Below, piece after piece: positions 27,453-32,193 of a stretch of 32,193 nt of DNA. The position numbers were made by a program, and so were the translations under genes. Below the pieces are notes generated by a model. It was not told where the DNA came from. It searched no databases and saw only the letters and a list, made by a program, of their open reading frames with translations. The DNA is from Acidobacteriota bacterium (GTDB taxonomy: Bacteria > Acidobacteriota > Vicinamibacteria > Vicinamibacterales > JAFNAJ01): NCBI GenBank assembly GCA_016789685.1, contig JAEUQQ010000259.1, forward strand, positions 1 to 32,193. Direction: 5' to 3'. Each line of letters starts with the position of its first letter. Position 1 is the stretch's first letter.

Positions 27453-28847
27453 CTACTCGGGGAAGATCTTCCCGGGGTTCAGCAGCCCGTGGGGATCGAA
27501 CGCCTGCTTGACGCGCTTCATCAGGGCGATGGCGTCGGCCGAGAGATTGCGGCCGATGTACGCAGACTTCGTCACGCCGATTCCGTGTTCGCCGCTGATG
27601 ACACCGCCGAGGGCAATCACGCCGTCGAACAGGTCGGCCTGCGCCGCCTCGGCACGCTCCATCTGCCGCGCGTCGCCCGGATCCGGCACCATCACGTTGA
27701 CGTGGATGTTGCCATCGCCCGCGTGCCCGAAGCTCGGGATTGGCAGGCCGTACCGTTCGCGCAGGTCGGTGACGAGCGCGAACAGCTCGGGAATCCGGCC
27801 CTTCGGCACCACGATGTCGTTGTTGACCTTGTACGGCGCGATCATCTTCAACGCGGGTGACAGCTGCCGGCGCACGGCCCACAGGTGCTCGCGCTCGTCG
27901 GCGTCGGTCGCGACCCTGCACCACGTCGCGCCGGCCGCGCGGCAGGCGTCGTCGGCACTCCCGAGATCCTGCGCCACCTGCGCCTGGCTGCCATCGACGT
28001 CCACGAGCAACATCGCCGGGATGCCATGGAGCTGCAGCGACGCGTCGTCGAGCAGCCGTTCGACGGCGTCGAGGCACATGCCGTCGATGATCTCGATCGT
28101 GGCAGGCACCACGCGTCGCACCACGAACTCGTCGACCGCACGCGCGGCCGCCGCGATCGACGGAAACGCCGCCTGCAGCGTCGCGCGCGCCTCGGGCTTC
28201 GGGATGAGCCGCAGCGTCGCCCGCGTGATGATGCCGAGCGTCCCCTCAGAACCGATCAGCAGCTGCGTCAGGTCGTAACCGACGACGTTCTTGACGGTGC
28301 GGCCACCGGTCTCGATCCGCTCACCCGTCGGCAGGACGACCTCGAGGCCGAGCACGTACTGCCGCGTGACCCCGTACTTGAAGGCGCGCGGGCCGCCTGC
28401 ATTCTCGGCGATGTTCCCGCCGATGGCGCACTCCGTCATCGACTGCGGGTCTGGAGGATAGAAGAGGCCTCTCGCCTCGACGGCCGCCTGGAGGTCGGCC
28501 GTGATCACGTTGGGCTCGACGACCGCGAGCAGGTTGTGCTCGTCGATCTCGAGGATGCGCGTGAACCTCGCCATCGAGAGCACGACGCCGCCCAGCACGG
28601 GCACGGCGCCGCCGCTATAGCCCGTGCCGCCGCCGCGTGGCGTGAGCGGCACCCGGTGCGCCACGCACCACTGCATCACGCGGGCGACCTGCGCGGCGTC
28701 CGCGGGCACGACCACGACGTCCGGCAACGCCGAGACGCGCTCGAGCGAGTCGGCACTGTGGGCCGCGCGCGCCGGCAGATCGAGCAGGACGGCGTCGGCC
28801 CCGACGATGTCGCGAAGAGCGTCGAGCGCGCTGGAGGGAATCCTCAT
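27453..28847 (-). CDS. GlcD-type FAD-linked 2-hydroxyacid oxidase/dehydrogenase
   Basis: 464 residues. The PCMH-type FAD-binding domain has PRGGGTGYSGG near residue 75 and PDPQSMTECAIGGNIAENAGG, followed by VKNVVGYDLTQLLIGSEGTLGI. The C-terminal FAD-oxidase cap carries FGHAGDGNIHVNV and ISGEHGIGVTK, whose histidines bind metal or substrate. The family (glycolate oxidase subunit GlcD, D-lactate dehydrogenases) oxidises 2-hydroxyacids to 2-oxoacids. Its ATG overlaps the aminotransferase TGA by four bases (28844-28847), so the two are coupled. GlcE and GlcF partners are absent, favouring a stand-alone D-lactate/2-hydroxyglutarate-type enzyme. The in-frame extension upstream of 28847 is a shadow of the aminotransferase. 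Confidence 0.9.
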   Translation of the reverse strand: MRIPSSALDALRDIVGADAVLLDLPARAAHSADSLERVSALPDVVVVPADAAQVARVMQWCVAHRVPLTPRGGGTGYSGGAVPVLGGVVLSMARFTRILEIDEHNLLAVVEPNVITADLQAAVEARGLFYPPDPQSMTECAIGGNIAENAGGPRAFKYGVTRQYVLGLEVVLPTGERIETGGRTVKNVVGYDLTQLLIGSEGTLGIITRATLRLIPKPEARATLQAAFPSIAAAARAVDEFVVRRVVPATIEIIDGMCLDAVERLLDDASLQLHGIPAMLLVDVDGSQAQVAQDLGSADDACRAAGATWCRVATDADEREHLWAVRRQLSPALKMIAPYKVNNDIVVPKGRIPELFALVTDLRERYGLPIPSFGHAGDGNIHVNVMVPDPGDARQMERAEAAQADLFDGVIALGGVISGEHGIGVTKSAYIGRNLSADAIALMKRVKQAFDPHGLLNPGKIFPE

Positions 28848-30055
28848 CGTGACGCGGCCGCCGACGCCGAGCCCGCGGCGTCGAGCGACGCGACGAAGGC
28901 ATGAAAGCGACGGGCTCCCTCCTGCAACTGTTCGACCGACGTGGCGTACGAAATGCGCAGGAACCCCGGCGCGTCGAACGCTTCCCCGCCCGTCAGCGCG
29001 ACGTACTGCTCCTCGAGCAGCCGCTCGGCGAATTCGGTCGATGTCCGGATGCCGTCGGGCGACAGCAGGTCGCCAATGTCGATGAACAGGTAGAACGCGC
29101 CGCTCGGCTTCACGCACCGGATGCGCGGATCGGCCGTCAGCAATGCCCAAATCATGTCGCGGCGTGCGCGGTACTCGCCCAGCATCTCGCCCACGCACGC
29201 CTGCGGCCCGCCGAGCGCGGCCACCGTCGCCCGCTGGGTGATCGAACACACGTTCGATGTCGCATGACTCTGGATGGCGTTGCACGCCGCGATGACCGAC
29301 GGCGCCGCCACCGTCCAGCCGCAGCGCCATCCCGTCATGGCGTACGTCTTCGACGCCGACCCGGCGATGACCGTCCGGTCACGCATGCGCTCGAACAGCA
29401 CGCGCGGCAGGTTGTGCGGCGTCGGCTCGTAGATCAACTGCTCGTAGCAGAGGTCGAGCAGGACCCAGATCCCGCGCGCCGCGCAGGCGTCGGCGAGGAG
29501 CGCCATCTCGGCCTCGCTCATCAGCGCGCCCGTCGGGTTGCACGGCGAGTTGACGATCACCGCCCTGGTGCGCGGCGACATCGCGTCGATGAACGGCTGC
29601 GCCGTGAGCGCGAACCCGGCGTCGGCGTGGGCCCGCACGATCACTGGCGTGGCGTCGGCGAGCTTGATCTGCTCGCGCAGCGTCGGCCATCCCGGCGCGT
29701 GCGTGATCACCTCGTCGCCGGCGTCGATGATGGCCAGCGCCGGATTGTAGAGGGCCTGCTTGCCGCCCGCCGAGACGATGACCTCGGCCTCGGTCAGCTC
29801 GATGCCGTACAGCCGGCGGTAGAACGCGACGATCGCGGCACGCAGGTCGGTGATGCCCGCGTTGGCAGTGTATTTCGTGAAGTTGGCGTCGATCGCAGCG
29901 ATCGCCGCCGCCTTCACATGGTCGGGCGTCGCGAAGTCGGGCTCGCCTGCCCCGAGTTCGACAACATCCTTCCCCTGCCGGCGGAGCCGGTCCGCCTCCA
30001 CGCCCACCTTCATCGTCGGCGACGTGCTCACGCGCGTCGTGCGTCGTGCCAGCAT
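28844..30055 (-). CDS. class I/II PLP aminotransferase (aspartate-type fold)
   Basis: 403 residues. Fold-type I pattern: LGAGEPDFATP at the N-terminus, NSPCNPTG (169-176), Asp201 and Tyr204 for the PLP ring, and the Schiff-base Lys236 in GSASKTYAMTGWRCG. The C-terminal FLRISYA holds the substrate-carboxylate arginine. It resembles bacterial aspartate/aromatic or prephenate aminotransferases (AspC/AAT-Ib type). The start lies 3 nt after the coaD stop and has AAGGG 7 nt upstream; its stop overlaps glcD-like. Coupling to a 2-hydroxyacid oxidase suggests a 2-hydroxyacid to 2-oxoacid to amino acid route, but no substrate is implied by sequence. Confidence 0.92.
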   Translation of the reverse strand: MLARRTTRVSTSPTMKVGVEADRLRRQGKDVVELGAGEPDFATPDHVKAAAIAAIDANFTKYTANAGITDLRAAIVAFYRRLYGIELTEAEVIVSAGGKQALYNPALAIIDAGDEVITHAPGWPTLREQIKLADATPVIVRAHADAGFALTAQPFIDAMSPRTRAVIVNSPCNPTGALMSEAEMALLADACAARGIWVLLDLCYEQLIYEPTPHNLPRVLFERMRDRTVIAGSASKTYAMTGWRCGWTVAAPSVIAACNAIQSHATSNVCSITQRATVAALGGPQACVGEMLGEYRARRDMIWALLTADPRIRCVKPSGAFYLFIDIGDLLSPDGIRTSTEFAERLLEEQYVALTGGEAFDAPGFLRISYATSVEQLQEGARRFHAFVASLDAAGSASAAASR

Positions 30056-30058
30056 CGA

Positions 30059-30562
30059 TTACCCTTTCTCTCCTGAACGTCGTGCGAGCAGCCGCGCCTC
30101 CACGGCCGGGGGCACCAGTCCGGTGATCTCGCCACCAAACGTGAACACCTCCTTCACGAGGCGCGAGCTCACGAAGCTGAACTGCGCGGCCGGCATCATG
30201 AAGACCGTCTCGACATCGTGGGCGAGGTGCCGGTTCATCATCGCCAGCTGCATCTCGTACTCGAAATCCGACACCGCGCGCAGGCCGCGGACGATGGCCG
30301 ACGCGTGCTGCCGCCGCGCGTAGTCGATGAGCAGGCCGTCGAAGGCGTCGGCCGTCACGTTGGGCGTGCCCGCGAACGTCTCGCGGATGATCGCCAGCCG
30401 GTCATCGACGCTGAACAGCGGGGTCTTGCCCGGGTTGGTGAGGATGGCCACCACGATCCGGTCGAACAACCGTGCGCCGCGGGCGATGATGTCGACGTGC
30501 CCCAGCGTGAGCGGGTCGAAGGACCCGGGATAGATCGCGACGCGCCCCGGTGTCGGTTCCAT
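30059..30562 (-). CDS. coaD: phosphopantetheine adenylyltransferase CoaD (internal start within the fused frame)
   Basis: 167 residues from ATG 30562, the normal CoaD length. The nucleotidyltransferase motif TxGH is at TLGH (19-22) and the ATP/phosphopantetheine-binding residues lie in GSFDP and RGLRAVSD. It adenylylates 4'-phosphopantetheine to dephospho-CoA, the penultimate step of CoA synthesis. AGGAGG at 30574-30579 (read on the minus strand) ends 11 nt before this ATG, so internal initiation is plausible. Whether it is made only from here, only as a fusion, or both cannot be settled from sequence. Pairing coaD with translation and DNA-repair genes is a common bacterial arrangement. Confidence 0.75.
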   Translation of the reverse strand: MEPTPGRVAIYPGSFDPLTLGHVDIIARGARLFDRIVVAILTNPGKTPLFSVDDRLAIIRETFAGTPNVTADAFDGLLIDYARRQHASAIVRGLRAVSDFEYEMQLAMMNRHLAHDVETVFMMPAAQFSFVSSRLVKEVFTFGGEITGLVPPAVEARLLARRSGEKG

Positions 30563-31147
30563 GTGATCGACGTCCTCCTGCCGCGGTTGGTGTTCGCGCC
30601 GTTCGAAGAACGACAGCGCGCTGTCTCCCGATGCCAGCGTCCGCACCCTCACGGCAGGCCCGCACCGTTCCGGCACGACGCGCCGCCTGGCGTGCTCGAC
30701 CACGAGCACACCGCCGGGCGCCATCCGCGGCGCCAGGGCCAGCATCATCGCCTCGAGGTCGTCGGTGCCGTAGGGCGGGTCGAGGTAGATGATGTCGGTG
30801 CCGCCTGGCGGCAGGCGTCCCGCGGCGTCGGCCACCGCGCGCGGGCACATTGTATAGCCTTGATCGATCCCGCAATGCCCCAGGTTGGCCATCACCAGCG
30901 CGGTCGCGCGACGGTCGGGCTCGATGAAGGTCACGTGGCTCGCCCCGCGGCTCAGCGCCTCGATCCCGATGGCGCCCGTGCCGGCGCAGGCATCGATCCA
31001 GCGTGCCCCCGCCAGGCGCGGCGCCAGCACGTTGAACACCGTCTCGCGCAGGCGATCCGACGTCGGACGGAGTCCATCCCACGTCGGGCCCGCCAGGCGG
31101 CGCCCCTTGAACGCCCCCCCGATGACACGCAGCGCCGCGGGCTTCAT
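30059..31147 (-). CDS. RsmD-CoaD fusion: 16S rRNA m2G966 methyltransferase + phosphopantetheine adenylyltransferase
   Basis: One open frame of 362 residues with no stop between two complete enzymes. Residues 1-185 are RsmD: LRVIGGAFKGRRL, the TSDRLRETVFNVL segment, the SAM loop IDACAGTGAIGIEALSRGA, the catalytic YLDPPYG and the usual ending ALSFFE. A linker of about ten residues follows (REHQPRQEDVDH). From Met196 comes a full-length 167-residue CoaD: AIYPGSFDPLTLGHVD, RGLRAVSDFEYE and the VSSRLVKEV helix. rsmD and coaD are commonly adjacent separate genes. A strong AGGAGG site precedes Met196, so separate CoaD may also be made. The ATG at 31147 overlaps the recG TGA. Confidence 0.9.
   Translation of the reverse strand: MKPAALRVIGGAFKGRRLAGPTWDGLRPTSDRLRETVFNVLAPRLAGARWIDACAGTGAIGIEALSRGASHVTFIEPDRRATALVMANLGHCGIDQGYTMCPRAVADAAGRLPPGGTDIIYLDPPYGTDDLEAMMLALAPRMAPGGVLVVEHARRRVVPERCGPAVRVRTLASGDSALSFFERREHQPRQEDVDHMEPTPGRVAIYPGSFDPLTLGHVDIIARGARLFDRIVVAILTNPGKTPLFSVDDRLAIIRETFAGTPNVTADAFDGLLIDYARRQHASAIVRGLRAVSDFEYEMQLAMMNRHLAHDVETVFMMPAAQFSFVSSRLVKEVFTFGGEITGLVPPAVEARLLARRSGEKG
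30574..30579 (-). promoter_or_regulatory. internal Shine-Dalgarno before coaD start
   Basis: AGGAGG on the minus strand lies 11 nt before ATG 30562, inside the fused frame, where it encodes Gln-Glu. It is one of the strongest ribosome sites in the window and is consistent with independent translation of CoaD. Confidence 0.6.
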
Positions 31148-32193
31148 CCGATGCCCACCAGGCCGAAACGCTCGGCCCACGTGGCCCGCGTCTCGGCAAT
31201 GAGCGGGTCGTCGACCGGCGCATCGCGCACGTAGGCCACCGCCGCCTCGCGCGCCGACTCCATCACGGCGCGGTCGCGGCTGATGTCGCCGATCCGCAGC
31301 TTCGGCATGCCCGACTGCCTCGTGCCGAACACGTCGCCGGGCCCGCGCAGTTCCAGGTCGCGCTCCGCAATCACGAAGCCGTCGTCGGTCTGCGCGATGG
31401 TCTCGAGTCGCGCCCGGGCCTCGTCGGTGAGCGGCGTCTGGTACAGCATCACGCAGTACGACTGATGGCCGCCGCGCCCGACCCGGCCGCGAAGCTGGTG
31501 CAACTGCGCGAGGCCAAACCGCTCCGCGTGCTCGACGACCATCACCGTGGCGTTGGGCACGTCGACGCCCACCTCGATCACCGTCGTCGAGATGAGCACA
31601 TCGAGGCCACCGGCCGCGAAGCGACGCATGACGTCGTCCTTCTCGTCGGCCCGCAGCCGGCCGTGCACGAGGCCGAGCCGCATCCCGGCCAGCAGCCCCG
31701 CCCCGAGTTCCGCCTCCATGGCGGTCGCCGACCGCACGTCGACCTTCTCGCTCTCGTCGACCAGCGGGTACACGACATAGGCTTGGCGCCCTTCCGCGAC
31801 CTGTTCGCGGACGAACGCGTACACCGCGTCGCGACGCTCCTCTGGCCGCACCGTCGTCTTGATTGGCGTGCGTCCCGGGGGGCGGTCGCGGATGACCGAG
31901 ACGTCGAGGTCGCCGTAGGCCGTGAGTGCCAGCGTGCGCGGGATGGGCGTCGCCGTCATCACCAGCACGTCGGGGCACCACCCCTTCTGGCGCAGCGTCG
32001 CGCGCTGCAGCACGCCGAAGCGGTGCTGCTCGTCGATCACGACGAGGCCGAGCGCGGCGAAGGCCACCGGGTCCTCGACGAGGGCGTGCGTGCCGACGAC
32101 GAGGCGAAGCGCCCCGCTGGCCAGGCGTCCGAGAATCTCGCGGCGTGCCGCGGCGGGCGTGCTGCCGGTGAGCAGGTCGACCTGCCACGGCGT
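31144..32193 (-). CDS. recG: ATP-dependent DNA helicase RecG, C-terminal part
   Basis: The last 349 residues of RecG; the N-terminal part lies beyond the window edge and the reading frame is open to 32193. Visible parts start in the first helicase lobe (LLTGSTP, then VVGTHALVEDPVAF, LGLVVIDEQHRFGV with the DEQH box, VLVMTATPIPRTLAL). They continue through the second lobe (VYPLVDESE, GLVHGRLRADEKD, VLISTTVIEVGVDVPNAT, QLRGRVGRG) and the RecG C-terminal region (RDLELRGPGDVFGTRQSG). RecG reverses stalled forks and branch-migrates recombination intermediates. Its TGA overlaps the rsmD-coaD ATG by four bases, so the genes form an operon. No odd residues were seen in the motifs. Confidence 0.95.
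   Translation of the reverse strand, partial: TPWQVDLLTGSTPAAARREILGRLASGALRLVVGTHALVEDPVAFAALGLVVIDEQHRFGVLQRATLRQKGWCPDVLVMTATPIPRTLALTAYGDLDVSVIRDRPPGRTPIKTTVRPEERRDAVYAFVREQVAEGRQAYVVYPLVDESEKVDVRSATAMEAELGAGLLAGMRLGLVHGRLRADEKDDVMRRFAAGGLDVLISTTVIEVGVDVPNATVMVVEHAERFGLAQLHQLRGRVGRGGHQSYCVMLYQTPLTDEARARLETIAQTDDGFVIAERDLELRGPGDVFGTRQSGMPKLRIGDISRDRAVMESAREAAVAYVRDAPVDDPLIAETRATWAERFGLVGIG

Noticed and set aside
31148..32188. N-terminal extension of the RsmD-CoaD frame to 32188
   Set aside because: It overlaps recG in another frame, is Arg/Ala-rich and lacks motifs; RsmD begins at 31147 at the ATGA overlap.

Overview
This is a gene-dense, very GC-rich stretch of bacterial chromosome. No phage, transposon, plasmid or CRISPR features were seen. 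Start codons include ATG, GTG and one TTG, and the -10 boxes are sigma70-like. The gene mix suggests a soil-type, GC-rich, non-proteobacterial lineage. It includes an HspR heat-shock operon, a bacilliredoxin, a NagX-type acyltransferase, secreted alpha/beta hydrolases, a Tat-exported molybdenum hydroxylase and a Rho with a long N-terminal insert. Acidobacteriota (Vicinamibacteria-like) is my best guess. That is an inference from gene content, not from a search.

Layout. At 48-1250 (+) a small protein ending in Cys-Cys-stop is paired with an ArsA/Get3-like ATPase. At 1422-3456 (+) is a secreted alpha/beta-hydrolase-domain gene broken by one apparent single-base frameshift near 2200. At 3470-4351 (-) is a two-TM GIDE-domain membrane protein. 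At 4592-7221 (+) is a two-gene molybdenum hydroxylase (2Fe-2S subunit plus Tat-signal molybdopterin subunit), followed by a secreted amidohydrolase (7336-8547) and a five-S1-domain RNA-binding protein (8801-10234). The minus-strand block 10238-16691 holds an RsmH-family methyltransferase, tRNA-Pro(CGG) with its terminator, an alpha/beta hydrolase, SurE, a RodZ-like HTH membrane protein, a NagX-like acyltransferase, a bacilliredoxin and a TerC-family membrane protein.

At 16911-22810 (+) is a heat-shock cluster: hspR, a CbpA-type DnaJ, clpB and ftsH. It is preceded by a textbook sigma70 promoter whose -35 box lies inside a perfect inverted repeat with HspR/HAIR geometry (TTGA-N11-TCAA). This predicts an autoregulated disaggregase/protease operon. 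Next come a CDGSH iron-sulfur protein, Rho (with its own strong promoter) and a CoA-binding Rossmann protein on the minus strand, then an ArnT/PMT-like glycosyltransferase (25247-26923, +). The last block (-) reads recG, then an rsmD-coaD in-frame fusion, an aminotransferase, a GlcD-type FAD oxidase and a GNAT. The first four have overlaps or gaps of only a few bases.

The main points for a second look are: the single open frame encoding RsmD and CoaD, with an internal Shine-Dalgarno before CoaD; the HAIR-like operator over the hspR promoter; a recurring TANNNT-type box 6-9 nt before start codons, suggesting leaderless mRNAs; the ArsA plus Cys-Cys-terminal protein pair; and an RsmH with a changed catalytic-loop motif away from any cell-division cluster.
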